64,000 nt of DNA from Arsenophonus sp052171275 (GTDB taxonomy: Bacteria > Pseudomonadota > Gammaproteobacteria > Enterobacterales > Enterobacteriaceae), in assembly GCA_052171275.1 (NCBI GenBank), contig CM125795.1, forward strand, positions 1,922,001 to 1,986,000, given 5' to 3'. Shown here one piece after another: positions 21,736 to 32,921 of this stretch. Within the stretch, counting starts at the first letter, position 1; each line of letters opens with the position of its first letter. Both the position numbers and the translations under genes were made by a program. The notes beneath the pieces are model-generated. The model ran no database searches. It worked only from the letters and a program-made list of their open reading frames with translations, and was not told the DNA's origin.

Positions 21736-22920
21736 ATAATAAGAATATCTATTTCTGAATGTCCTAATTGGAAAAAAAGAAGTTGAATTTGGTTTTTATT
21801 TTCATACTTTATATGGTAAATCTTGTTGGTGTGAGGATGTCCTATTATCAATTTACTATGAAGCAAATTGAAGATCTAGAAACAACTACATCTGAATTAT
21901 ATCAAATGTGCCTACAAGTTGTAGAAAAAGTCGTAAACAATGAAGAATTATTGATTAAATTTCAGATTCCTAAGAATTATTAGGAATTTGTTATCAATCA
22001 TGGAAAACCAATCTAACCACAATTTATTCAAGACTAAACTTAGTCTAAGACGATAAAAGAACTGCAAAATTATTAGAAAATAATACCAATACACCAACAT
22101 CATTATATGAAATATTATTTTTTCAATGGATTTTGTTAGAAGGTCAAATAAATGCTAAAAATTTACCAGTAAATTCTGATCAATTCAATAATTTACAATA
22201 GCAACTTATTCAACGATTTATACAATTACATGAATCATTTGGTTTTAATTTATTACATTTTAGCTGTTGTCAAGATAGTGATGAAGATTGTTGTACCATA
22301 CAATACTTATAAGATTGTGCCCATGAAGTAAGAGTTAACATTATAACAGAATTTTTATATATAAACAAAAAATTGGTTTAGGTGAAAAAGGGTAATTTAC
22401 TGATTTTAATAATCGAGTTATCATTAATCTATTTAAGTTGTATCCATGGGAATTTATGTTTAGAGAAATATTCTCCACTAAATTAGTAGATGCTGGAGTT
22501 AATTGGTTAGACCTGCTTGGAAAAGTATTGTTTCTAACAAGGAAATATTACCTACTCTATGGGAAATATTTCTTAATTATCAAAATCTATTACCTGCATA
22601 TTTTGGAGAAAGTAATTTAACAACAAAACTTGTTCGATATGTAATTAAATATATTTTTTCAAGAAAAGGAAGAAAATATTTGTATCATTGAAAATGAACA
22701 GCAAATTATTTCAACAAATGGTTCATATAGCAAAGAAGATACAGTTATTCAAGAATTTTATCCGATGCTATGATTTAAAGATAATTATATATTAATATAT
22801 AGTTGGTTAATAAATAACCACAATCAGTAGGAATTTGTATTAGGGAAGATAAACCAATTAATTACCAAAGATTTATCACGTTTTTATCCACATATTATTT
22901 TATGTTTTATTTTAATATGA
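21736..22920 (+). pseudogene. ygiC: ygiC relic (glutathionylspermidine-synthase-like ATP-grasp protein)
   Basis: Follows ygiB by 6 nt. The expected start codon is ATA at 21736. Long blocks match YgiC in three frames: ISISECPNW, FHTLYGKSCWCED, QFTMKQIEDLETTTSELYQM, KLLENNTNTPTSLYEILFFQ, NSDQFNNLQ* , GFNLLHFSCCQDS, TIQYL*DCAHE, LYPWEFMFREIFSTKLVDAG, AWKSIVSNKEILPTLWEIF, SRKGRKY, LITKDLSRFYPHI. Several Gln/Glu codons have become TAA/TAG and there are at least four frameshifts. Open frames of 60-88 codons inside it (for example 21768-21983 and 22438-22691) are fragments of this relic, not separate genes. It ended near 22905-22920. Confidence 0.95.
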
Positions 22921-23370
22921 TATAATCATATCTCATTTAACATATATTAATTAATAAAAGTTAATTTATGATAATTAATTGATCATTTTAGATTATAAAT
23001 GTCTTAAATAAGACAAATTTATTACTTTCGATAAATTAATTACTATCTATAACTTTATGTCTATAAATTTAAAGTTTATTGAATTTAAACTATTAACGAT
23101 AATTGTATACATAAGTAGATATTAATATTATTATTTTAAAATAATTTAAGTTACTAAATTTAAAATTATATAAAATTTCACATGAATATAAATTATGATT
23201 AGATCATAATTAAGTAAATATCTAAAATAAAAATCTTTTGCTTGATATTTTAAAATTCAAGTATTAGTCAATTAAATTGATATATAGATCCTTATTTTAT
23301 TTTTTCTAAATTACAAAGATAAAAATATAATAAAAATTTTTTTTTAAAAAAGAAGTTTGTAACTATTCAT

Positions 23371-23411
23371 TTTACTATATATATTTTATAATATAAAATA
23401 TATATAGTAAA
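23371..23411. repeat. Perfect hairpin, 18-bp arms
   Basis: Arms 23371-23388 and 23394-23411 (TTTACTATATATATTTTA and its complement), loop TAATA. Confidence 0.9.
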
Positions 23412-26116
23412 TTTTAAGTTATTAAAATAAATTTAAGATTAGTAAGTACTAGGATTGTTATTTTATATTTTATTAAAAAGTAATTGTTACATTTAAAAAA
23501 TATATCTATTGATGAATTAGTTAAATTAAAATAAACCTTAATGATTTTATTTTTTCAATATATATCTTATATCATTTTAATGAATAGGACTTAAAGATTA
23601 TTAAAATAAAATTTAATAAAAAATTAAGTAATATTAATTTATTTTAAACTAAATAAGAACAATATTAAAAAATTATTATATAATAATTTTAAATTTATAT
23701 AAAATACAGAAAAAATTACACTTTTTTATTTTAATTAAGAAATAAAGTCTATTTTAACAATTAATTTAATAAAATTAAAAGATATTATTGCCTAAATTAA
23801 ATATGATTAATATCTTTATTTTTTAATAAAAATATTAAATAATTAGTTTTACTATAATAATATTTAATGTGATTATATATTATTTATTAAAAATAAACTA
23901 GTCAACATATTTATAAATTAACTATTTGTTTTTAACAATATCAAAAACTAATTTTCTGTTTAAAATGTTTTAATTTTTTTACCAATTATTTATGATTGTT
24001 TATCGTATTAATATTAATACATTTTAATAAAAATATTTTATTTTAAAGACTTCATTATGTTTATTGAATTAAATATATCTTATTTTAAACATAAAAGATA
24101 ATCTATTTATAAAATATTAATTTTAAAATTAATATTTTAAATAAATATAAAATAAAGTTAAAAATAATAATTATTATATAAATTAAGAAATTCTTTTCTA
24201 TATTATTTTTTAATAATTTAAAGTTAATTAGTTTTTAATTAAAATAAATTTTAATATTTATATGCGTAATACTAATATTATTTATATTTATAAAAATATA
24301 TTATTGAATTAGTTTTAATGATGTTTGTCTAAAAATAGAAATAAAAATCTGAAAATTTCATTTAAAAATATCATCAATATTATGAATTTTATAAAATATA
24401 TTATCATAAATTCTTAAAAATTAATTAACATTTCTATTTATAAAATATCAGAATAAGTAATCTTAAAACAATAAAATATTTAAAAAAATAAAATCGTAAC
24501 TAAAATATTTGTTTTATAGATATTAACTATCATTATTTTTTAAATTGTTTTAATAAATTTAAATAATAGATAAAATTTCCTTTCTATAAAGATATTAATA
24601 AATAAATAAAAAAATAACTAAATAATCATTAAATTATATATATTAAATATAAGAATATCCTCTATTAATTAATAGCTTTTTATATGTTATATAATATCCT
24701 TATAAATATAAGTATGATAACTAACTATCATATTAATATTAGAAGAAACAGATTATTAACACTGTATTTTAAACTGAAAAATAAAATATTAAATAATTGG
24801 ATTTTATTAAAAATGTTTAAATAAAATTAATCAAATTATTATTTTACGTAAATAAATAGATTATTTTAAGAGCAGAATATATTTGGTAGAATTTATTAAT
24901 ATGGATAAATATTTCTCTGATTTTATAAAAAATAAATAACTTTTTTATAAAAAATATATATTATAAATATAATAAAACCAATGCATATAATACTGAATAA
25001 AATTAATGATTTTAAGCTATTAAATAATATTATATAATATTATTTCTATTTATTATTTTGTAAAAAAATAAAAAAAATACTGAATAAAATTTAAATATTC
25101 TAATATTACTTTCTTTAAATTATAATTAAATAATTATATTTATAATTAACTCAATGATTTATTGATAGAAATTTTAGTTAAATTTTATTGTATTATTTAT
25201 TTTAATATCATAAAACCAATTTTATTAAAATATAAATATTTTTATATAAAATTGTAAATTTTGGATGAAAGTTTTAATATTTAGAAATATTTATTTCTAT
25301 TTACAATAATTGATTATTCATAAAGATATTCTTATAATACATAATTAGTAAAGATAATATTATAAAATATATTCATTAATGATCAAAAAAACAATATTAG
25401 TAAAAATGAAATATATTTATAAAATTGTTTTTTAATACGAATAGTAATTAAAAACAATTATTTATTGAATAATTATGGATTCTATAAATAAAAAGATAAA
25501 ATAAATTATTATATCAGCTATTTATTTTAATTAGTTAATTTTTAAACTATTTTTTAAATAAAATTTCAGTCTTAATTAAACACTATTTTAATAATTTCTT
25601 TTATAATTATCATTTAATAAATTTAAAATAGACTAAAGATTTAAAAATCTTAAAATTAATAAGTAATATAAAGAAATAAAATATAATTATATTATTTACT
25701 ATTATATTTATGACAATAAATACTATTAACTATTTTTTTATAATTTTAATTTTTAATAATTTTTTAATATAAAAAACTTTAATAATTTTTATATAATTTT
25801 TAATTATTAATATATTTATTTTTTCTAAAATGAAAATTTTTTTCAAAATAGCAATATAAAGATAAATAAATAAATAATAATCATAAAATGATTAATCGTA
25901 GATTAATAAATGAAAAATTATAAATAAGTAATAAAAACAAGAAAAATTTGACGAAGCAAAAATAGTAATTATATAAATAACTAAAATAAAAAAATAATTT
26001 ATCATCAATCGATAAAATATTACTCTTGTATTAAATTATACTTACCTATATCATCCAAAATATTTTTTAAAAATATTATTAATTATTAACTTAGATAATA
26101 TTTTATTTATCAATAA

Positions 26117-26157
26117 ATATCATCTTGTTATATTTATTAAATATAACAAGATGATAT
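26117..26157. repeat. Perfect hairpin, 20-bp arms, 1-nt loop
   Basis: Arms 26117-26136 and 26138-26157 (ATATCATCTTGTTATATTTA and its complement) around one T. The CATCTTGTTA core is less AT-biased than the surroundings. Confidence 0.93.
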
Positions 26158-29100
26158 AATTTTATTATCATTAAAATAATTGGTTATAACTATTAAAAAT
26201 CATTCGTTAAACTAAGTATCTTTATCAATCAATTTAATGATAAAAAATCTAAGCTAATAATTCAGCAATAAATAAAGAAATAATAATTAACCAATGATTA
26301 ATTTATTCTATAAAAAATAAAGAATAATTTTATTATTAAACCTTTAATATGTTCTATCCATATCATATATAAAATTTATATTTAATATTAGTAAATAAAT
26401 TTACAAATTATATATAGTTTACTTTAATAGAAATTTATAGTTAATTATATAGAGAATGTCATATACATTGAATAACATATATTCAAATAAGAAAAGTTTA
26501 TTTGAATATTATAAAATAACTAATAATATTTAACATTTCATGATTAATGATAATTTTTTGTTAAATTCAATATTATTGCTTAATTAAAAATTTTAATAAA
26601 TTAACTCTTAATTATTATAAAAAATACTTAGTTATAAAGTTATTTTATCCAAATAACTTTACCTTAATCTATTACACTTTATATGCTATTGTCCTCGTTA
26701 GTCATATCTTCGTTTTTATAATAACTAATTAAATTAAATATAAAATAAATATATATAGCTAACTATTTTAATTAAATATATGATTAAATACTTTAATTAT
26801 AAACCAAAGAAAGAAAAGATAAAAATATTAAAATTAAGTTTTAAATATAAATACCTAATAAAAATAATTATATAAATTTTATTATCAATACCAAATTATA
26901 AATTTATACTATTAATTTATAATTTTATCTATACATAATATTAATAGATATTTTCTTTTATTATCTATATATATGTTTGGTTATCAATATCAAAATATCA
27001 ACATTAATCAAATATCACTATTTAGTTTATTATTTATATATTATTTTTTATAATACAATTATCTCATTTTTAATGACTATCATTAGTTAATACTATATAT
27101 TAATTATTTTGATACTTTAAAGTAATTTATAATGGATATAATAATTCTGTTATGTAAATTATAATTGTTAAAACTATGGAAGATAATAAAATTATCAAAT
27201 AATTTAGCATTAACTAATCTTACTTATTTATAAAAATTAGCTTTTATTATGATCAACTTTGATGATTTATATAGCTGTGTATTTTTTAGGGAATACAATT
27301 ATTTTATAAAACCAAATTTTATTATTTTATTTATTTAATAATTAAGTGCTTAAATAATCTATATTAACATTTTTAAATTTTTTCTCAATTAATAATACTA
27401 ATATTTTATATTTATATAATTTATTCAAAATCAATTTAATATATAATTAAATTACTTAATTAGATATTTAATTAAAAAAAATAAATTTTTATTTTGATCA
27501 TTTTCTAATATTAAAAGTATTATAAATATTAAAATATTATTTTGGAACTTATCTATTTCTTTTTAAGAAATAGATTTATATATCTATAAAAAATCTTTTA
27601 AAGATCAAATAAAATTTAATATAATATTTTATGATTTGATTATTAATAATTTATTCACGTATTAATTTAATAAAATCATTATATTATAATAATAATTAAT
27701 TATTAAAATAATTTAATTAGTAATATACTAGTATTAAATTTATATAAATATAAATTTATCATCTATGATAAAACTAGATATATATTATATATTAAGGTGA
27801 ATCAATAAAAAATGAATAATATATCGGATAGTCTTTTACAAAAACGGTTACAGATATTTTATATATAAAATTCTATCCTATCTTCTTATTATTTAGTTTA
27901 ATAAAATATTTATTTATTTAATAAAATATAAATATTTTAATTATAAATATAAATTAATAATTTTATAACCATAAGTTATAAATCACTATTATTAAATCTA
28001 GTTATAACAAAAAATAATAGTAAATATTAAATATTTTGATAATATAAATTCACATTGAAGTAATTAACACTTTTCTAAAAGAAAATAAAAAATAATGAAT
28101 TAGTTAGTTTTTATTAATATAGATAAAATAAGATATATTAAAATTAACATAATATATAAAATAATTTTAAATTATTAACTTTAAAATAAATAAGTATTTT
28201 ATAAAGCTATCAATAATACAATAAAGATTATTATATTTTAATTTGATACTTTAATTTTGATACTTAAAAAGAATCTTGATAACTTTAAGCTATTAAGATT
28301 TTTTTTATCTTTGATTTTATTGCTTATAAAAAAAGAAATTATTTAATTATTTATGTGATAAACTTTAATAATATAAAAAATATATAGTTTAATGTTATGA
28401 AATTTAATATAATTTTTTCAAATTATATCTCATTATAATAATAATTATATTAAAAATAAGAAAATTATAAATAAATATTTATTTTAATAAATTATTATAA
28501 TTATTGTTTTCATAATTAATTAGTAAAAAGATCTGTAAAATATGATTTTTTTATTAACTAAAATATTTTCTAAATATAAGTTATATAAAATACTTATTAT
28601 ATTAATTATACACTTTATTATTTCTGTTTCTAAAAAAAAAGAAGAATAATATAAAAATATAATTATTTATTAGTAATGAATATCAAATAAATAATTTATA
28701 AATAAATTTATCTACAATCTCTTTTTTAAAGTATAAACTAAATATTATATACAATAATCACGATTAATATCGTAATAACTTTTTAATAATATATTTTTTA
28801 TAATTTCTTATTTAAAATAGTAATCTATTTTTATACTATAAAAGAGAAAATTTAATATTGAAAATAAATAATAAAATAATTAATAAGATTCTATTTTTGA
28901 ATATTCTATAATTATTTATTCTAATCTAATTAAAAGTTAATTATTAATATTTCGTATTCATGATTGATAAATAAATATTTTTATTACTAATATTAAATTA
29001 GTAATCATATAAAAATCTTATCAATACATATTTTAAAACTTAGTTTATTATACTTTATAGTATAATTTTCAATAAAAAATTTTATATTAAATTCGTCCTT

Positions 29101-29285
29101 ATCAAAATAATTGCTATTTTATAACTAGATTTTAATTTAAATAAAACTAAAGATATAAATTTAATTGTTAATTAAGAATTAATAGAACTTTTCAATTAAA
29201 AACCAATTAATGAATAAACTAATATTTAAATTTTTCACTTATCAGTTAAGACTAAATATTATAAAAATAATCTTGAAATAATTAA

Positions 29286-29336
29286 AAAATATTTCTAATA
29301 TTATTTTTTAATAAAAAATAATATTAGAAATATTTT
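29286..29336. repeat. Perfect hairpin, 24-bp arms
   Basis: Arms 29286-29309 and 29313-29336, loop AAT, no mismatch. It lies about 660 nt beyond the 3' end of ribB (minus strand), rather far for a terminator. Confidence 0.95.
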
Positions 29337-29992
29337 ATATAAAATGGTTGATATTTTACTTTCTTAATAAAATTTATGATATATTATAAAAATTTTAAAT
29401 ATTAATATAAAATTTTGTGATTATATTTAAATAAGTTTTAATCTTTTAACTTTAAAAGAAGATATTGTTAATAAAATAACTTATTTATTATTGATTCTTC
29501 ATTAATAATTCATCTAAAAATAGAACTAATAACTAATAAACATGAAAATAACTTTTATACTTAATCGATATAGAGTATTAAATAAAGAAATACTCATGAT
29601 GGTATATTTTTTATAAACTCAATAATAAAATACATAAATTCTTTATATATACTAAAATATAGTATGATCTATTCATCAAACTACCACTTATGATGATAAA
29701 ATATACTAGCATCTAGTAATATAAAAAATAATTTAATGTCATCTAATAAATAAAAATATTTTAATTTTTAAATTTAAATTATCTATTTAATTTAAATTTA
29801 AAATACATTTAAAATATAATTATTGCTATATTAATTACCAACTATATCATAAAATAAATGATTAATATAAAAATATATTTTCATATATATAAAAATATTA
29901 AAAAATATTTCCTATTATACTCATACTAGTTTAAACATAAATTTATATAAAACTATAATAAAATCAGATTATAAAAAAATAGTTTATTCAGT

Positions 29993-30652
29993 CTATAACT
30001 TACTTTTTTTATTAAACTTATAATGACGATATGTCACTAAATCTTCAATAGTTATTACTGGCATATCATATTTATTAGCAAAAATAATTACTTCTTTCAT
30101 ACGAGCCATTGTTCCATCGTCATTTATTAATTCACACAAAACACCTACAGGTTTTAAATTAGCTAAAGTTACTAAATCTATAGTGGCTTCTGTATGACCT
30201 CTACGCTGTAATACACCACCTTTTTCTGCTCTTAGAGGGAAAACATGTCCCGGTCTATTAAGATCAGTTGGTTTCGCATTATCGGCAATTGCTTTTCGGA
30301 TAGTAATTAAACGATCATTAGCTGAAACACCAGTTGTAACACCTTGAGAAGCTTCTATAGTGATAGTAAATGCGGTTTTAAATTGACTAGAATTCTCTTT
30401 AACCATCATTGGTAATTCTAATTGCTTACGACGTTCTTCTGTTATACAAAGACAGACAATTCCACTACCATGACGAATAGTTAATGCCATTTGTTTAACT
30501 GTCATATTTTCAGCAGCAAAAATAATATCACCTTCGTTCTCGCGACCCTCATCATCAAGTACCATAACACCTTTGCGTTGACGCAAAGCTTCAAGAGCAC
30601 GTTCTATACGTTCAATAGGATTGCCGTATATGGAAAGTGATATCTGATTCAT
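29993..30652 (-). CDS. ribB: RibB, 3,4-dihydroxy-2-butanone-4-phosphate synthase
   Basis: RibB converts ribulose 5-phosphate to the four-carbon unit of riboflavin, releasing formate. 219 residues (E. coli 217), single-domain form without a fused GTP cyclohydrolase II. Key blocks: VLDDEGRENEGDIIFAAE (acidic metal ligands), IRHGSGIVCLC, TGVSANDR, RPGHVFPLRA and GHTEATIDL (catalytic/metal His), GVLCELINDDG. It is divergent from ubiK as in E. coli. A degraded FMN riboswitch can be recognised about 130 nt upstream, so feedback control by FMN is probably lost. Its isolated conservation in an empty neighbourhood points to selection for riboflavin supply. Confidence 0.97.
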   Translation of the reverse strand: MNQISLSIYGNPIERIERALEALRQRKGVMVLDDEGRENEGDIIFAAENMTVKQMALTIRHGSGIVCLCITEERRKQLELPMMVKENSSQFKTAFTITIEASQGVTTGVSANDRLITIRKAIADNAKPTDLNRPGHVFPLRAEKGGVLQRRGHTEATIDLVTLANLKPVGVLCELINDDGTMARMKEVIIFANKYDMPVITIEDLVTYRHYKFNKKSKL

Positions 30653-30774
30653 AATGAAACCTCATTAATAAATGCTAAATTAACAGAATCAAGGCTAATT
30701 TGATAACATTAATATAATTAGAATATATTGAAAATCTATATAGAAATTAATATAATTTAAAATTATAGATATTT

Positions 30775-30866
30775 TTCTCTTTTATCATCGAACAGTATAA
30801 CAGTTGGTTTCGAGATCTTACTATATTTGTTTACTCTTGTCGAAAATTATAATAATGTGAAATAAA
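30775..30866 (-). promoter_or_regulatory. Decayed FMN riboswitch (RFN element) upstream of ribB
   Basis: Read on the minus strand, the ribB leader contains AGTAAGATCTCG, then ACCAACTGTTATACTGTTCG followed by ATGATAAAAGAGAA. These align with the 3' half of the enterobacterial RFN element (AGCAGATCCGG...; GCCGACGGTTAGAGTCCGG; ATGGGAGAGAG). Further 5', GACAAGAGTAAACAA aligns with ACCGGCGGTAAATCAA. The invariant GGCGGTA, the GGGC/CCC pairs of P1 and two of the peripheral stems are gone or AT-substituted. Its distance from ribB matches E. coli sroG. I judge it a fossil, unlikely to bind FMN. Confidence 0.5.
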
Positions 30867-31181
30867 TTTAAATTTCATTGTTCATTTAAAAAATGAATTT
30901 TTAACGATAATATAATTATTATTTATATAATGAGATGAATAATTAAACTATATCCTGAATATAATCTAGTAGCAATATCAGAAAGAGTAAAGTATTTTAA
31001 TTAAAATAGTATTATCATTTATATATTAACTAATATCATTAGTTGATTATTATCGATAATTTAGTTATGTTTTATCTCAAATTTGTCAAAAATGATTTTT
31101 ATTAAATTAAGTGATTTTTTAAAATTTACTATAAATCTAATTTATAAATTATAATTTATACTCTAAAAGAAATAATAAATA

Positions 31182-31445
31182 ATGTTTTATACAAAGAAAC
31201 TTGAACAAATTACTTGTCAAATTAAAGATTATTTATCAAAAGGGTTGCGTGAATTGGGTGAAGATATTAATAAAAAGTTACAAACAACATTACAATCTCA
31301 GATAGATAAACTCGACTTGATTTCAAGAGAAGAATTTAATAATCAAACGCAAACTTTATTAAAAATTTCAGAAAAAATAATTGAAATAGAAAAACGTATA
31401 GAACAATTTGAAAAAAATAATCATTCAATAAAAAAGAATAAATAA
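31182..31445 (+). CDS. ubiK: UbiK (YqiC), ubiquinone-biosynthesis accessory factor
   Basis: UbiK is a small coiled-coil (BMFP family) protein that binds UbiJ and supports aerobic ubiquinone synthesis in the Ubi metabolon. The 87-residue product begins MFYTKKLEQITCQIKDYLSK and continues GLRELGEDINKKLQTTL and LDLISREEFNNQTQTLL, matching E. coli YqiC (KGIREFGEDVEKKI, LDLVSREEFDVQTQVLL) along its length; the C-terminal third is a predicted coiled coil (EKIIEIEKRIEQFE). Slightly shorter than the 96-residue E. coli protein at the charged tail. Position between ribB and hldE is ancestral. It implies that the organism still respires with ubiquinone. Confidence 0.92.
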   Translation: MFYTKKLEQITCQIKDYLSKGLRELGEDINKKLQTTLQSQIDKLDLISREEFNNQTQTLLKISEKIIEIEKRIEQFEKNNHSIKKNK

Positions 31446-31486
31446 CATAAAAATTATTTTGATACAAGCAAATTTGTTTTTTTAAA

Positions 31487-31954
31487 TTAAAATACTATTT
31501 TCTTCATGATTGTATTAATAATATTTGTTGTAGATAATCCATTTTCAAAATTAAGTACTTTAACTTTACCACCTGCTTCTAAAACCTCTTTGCTACCGGT
31601 AATATCTTTTATCTTATAATCACCACCTTTAACTAATACATCAGGTAAAATTTCACTTATTATCCGTTGAGGAGTATCCTCTTCAAAAGAAATAACCCAA
31701 TCTACTGAACTTAATGCATTTAATACAATCATACGTTGAGTTAATGAATTAATAGGTCGATTATCACCTTTAAGTCGTTTAGTTGAATAATCGTTATTTA
31801 CAACAACAATTAAACGGTCACCTAACTTTCGTGCATTAGATAAATAGATAACATGACCAGCATGTAATATATCAAAGCAACCATTTGTCATCACAATTTT
31901 CTCGCCACGACTACGAGCAATAGCAACTGCATATTTCAATTGATATTCATTCAT
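31487..31954 (-). CDS. hldE: HldE C-terminal domain as a separate frame: heptose-1-phosphate adenylyltransferase
   Basis: Second half of the normally bifunctional HldE. It carries the cytidylyltransferase-like fold: MTNGCFDILHAGHVIYLSNA (HXGH), LGDRLIVVVNNDYSTKRLKG, FEEDTPQRII, VKGGDYKIKDITGSKEV, STTNII. Product ADP-D-glycero-manno-heptose for the LPS inner core. The ATG at 31954 is preferred over an in-frame GTG at 31966. The ATG lies 5 nt before the TGA of the upstream kinase frame is reached (ATGAATGA), so termination-reinitiation coupling is likely. About 155 residues, complete at the C-terminus. Compared with an uninterrupted HldE, the junction contains a 4-nt tandem duplication (GAATGAAT) that breaks the frame in the linker. 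Confidence 0.9.
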   Translation of the reverse strand: MNEYQLKYAVAIARSRGEKIVMTNGCFDILHAGHVIYLSNARKLGDRLIVVVNNDYSTKRLKGDNRPINSLTQRMIVLNALSSVDWVISFEEDTPQRIISEILPDVLVKGGDYKIKDITGSKEVLEAGGKVKVLNFENGLSTTNIINTIMKKIVF

Positions 31955-32921
31955 TATAGTAAGCACTCACATTATCTTGGTAATGAATGACACTTTCTAA
32001 CTCAATTGATGACACTGTTGAAGTACCTAGTTTACCAACTACTATTCCAGCAGCCGCATTAGCTAATATGCATGCTTGATAAAAATTAAGTTGAGTAGCT
32101 AACGCGGTTGCTAAAACACTAATAACAGTGTCACCAGCTCCAGTAACATCATAAACTTCTTGTGCTTGAGTAGGTAAATGTAATGCCGATTTTTCACGTT
32201 GTAACAATGTCATTCCTTGTTCTGATCTAGTAATTAGCAACCCCTTAAGATCAAGGAAATCAATTAAATTCATCCCCTTTTGCTCAATTTCTATATTACT
32301 AGAACATTTACCAACAATAGCTTCAAATTCAGACATATTTGGAGTTAATAAAGTTGCTCCTCGATAACGTTCAAAATCATCACCTTTAGGATCGACAAGT
32401 ATTGGTAATTTAGCTAGATTTGCTAATGTAATAATTTTTGAAATCTGAGCTAAGGAACCCTTACCATAATCAGAAAGCACTATTACCATAACTTGTGGCA
32501 AAGCTTTTTGCATACGATCTAATAGCAGTTTTATATCTATGCTATCAAATTTTTCTTCAAAATCAATTCGAATAAGTTGTTGATTATGCGACATAATTCT
32601 CAACTTAGTAATAGTAGGATGAGTTGATAACATGACAAAATCACAACATACATTAGCTTTATTCAATTTTTCGATTAAAATCTCAGCTGCATCATCAATA
32701 CCAGTAATCCCAACAAGATGAACATTAGCACCTAAAGCAGCAATATTCATAGCAACATTGGCAGTACCGCCAGGACGTTCTTCTTTTATTTGTACTTTAA
32801 CGATTGGAACAGGGGCTTCTGGAGAAATTCTATTAGTTAATCCGTACCAATAACGGTCTAACATAATATCACCAATTACTAAAATATTAGCCTGTTTAAA
32901 ATCAGGGAGAATGATTTTCAT
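31947..32921 (-). CDS. hldE: HldE N-terminal domain as a separate frame: heptose-7-phosphate kinase
   Basis: First half of HldE, a PfkB/ribokinase-family kinase making heptose 1,7-bisphosphate for LPS core. It has IGDIMLDRYWYG, RISPEAPVPIVKV, EERPGGTANVAMN (PfkB signature 1), LSDYGKGSL, DPKGDDFERYRGAT, and the catalytic DVTGAGDTVI (signature 2), ending in KLGTSTVSSIELE then a short tail and TGA. 324 residues; the E. coli kinase domain is residues 1-318 of 477. So the split falls at the natural domain boundary and both halves keep their catalytic residues. The phosphatase GmhB and isomerase GmhA are outside the window. Confidence 0.93.
   Translation of the reverse strand: MKIILPDFKQANILVIGDIMLDRYWYGLTNRISPEAPVPIVKVQIKEERPGGTANVAMNIAALGANVHLVGITGIDDAAEILIEKLNKANVCCDFVMLSTHPTITKLRIMSHNQQLIRIDFEEKFDSIDIKLLLDRMQKALPQVMVIVLSDYGKGSLAQISKIITLANLAKLPILVDPKGDDFERYRGATLLTPNMSEFEAIVGKCSSNIEIEQKGMNLIDFLDLKGLLITRSEQGMTLLQREKSALHLPTQAQEVYDVTGAGDTVISVLATALATQLNFYQACILANAAAGIVVGKLGTSTVSSIELESVIHYQDNVSAYYNE

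Larger units (their letters stand above)
22921..29992. other. 7-kb AT desert
   Basis: No open frame, RNA gene or protein match could be supported. E. coli has ygiD and zupT between ygiC and ribB, but I found no readable trace of either. Three long perfect hairpins (23371-23411, 26117-26157, 29286-29336) stand out and are listed separately. The length is more than the two missing genes would need, so other genes were probably present or the DNA has expanded; this is inference. Confidence 0.6.

Noticed and set aside
22438..22691. Two overlapping short open frames as new small genes
   Set aside because: Both translate to consecutive parts of YgiC in different frames; they are fragments of the relic.
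23000..29900. zupT and ygiD relics
   Set aside because: Expected by synteny, but no HNFPEG-type or other diagnostic motif could be read in any frame.
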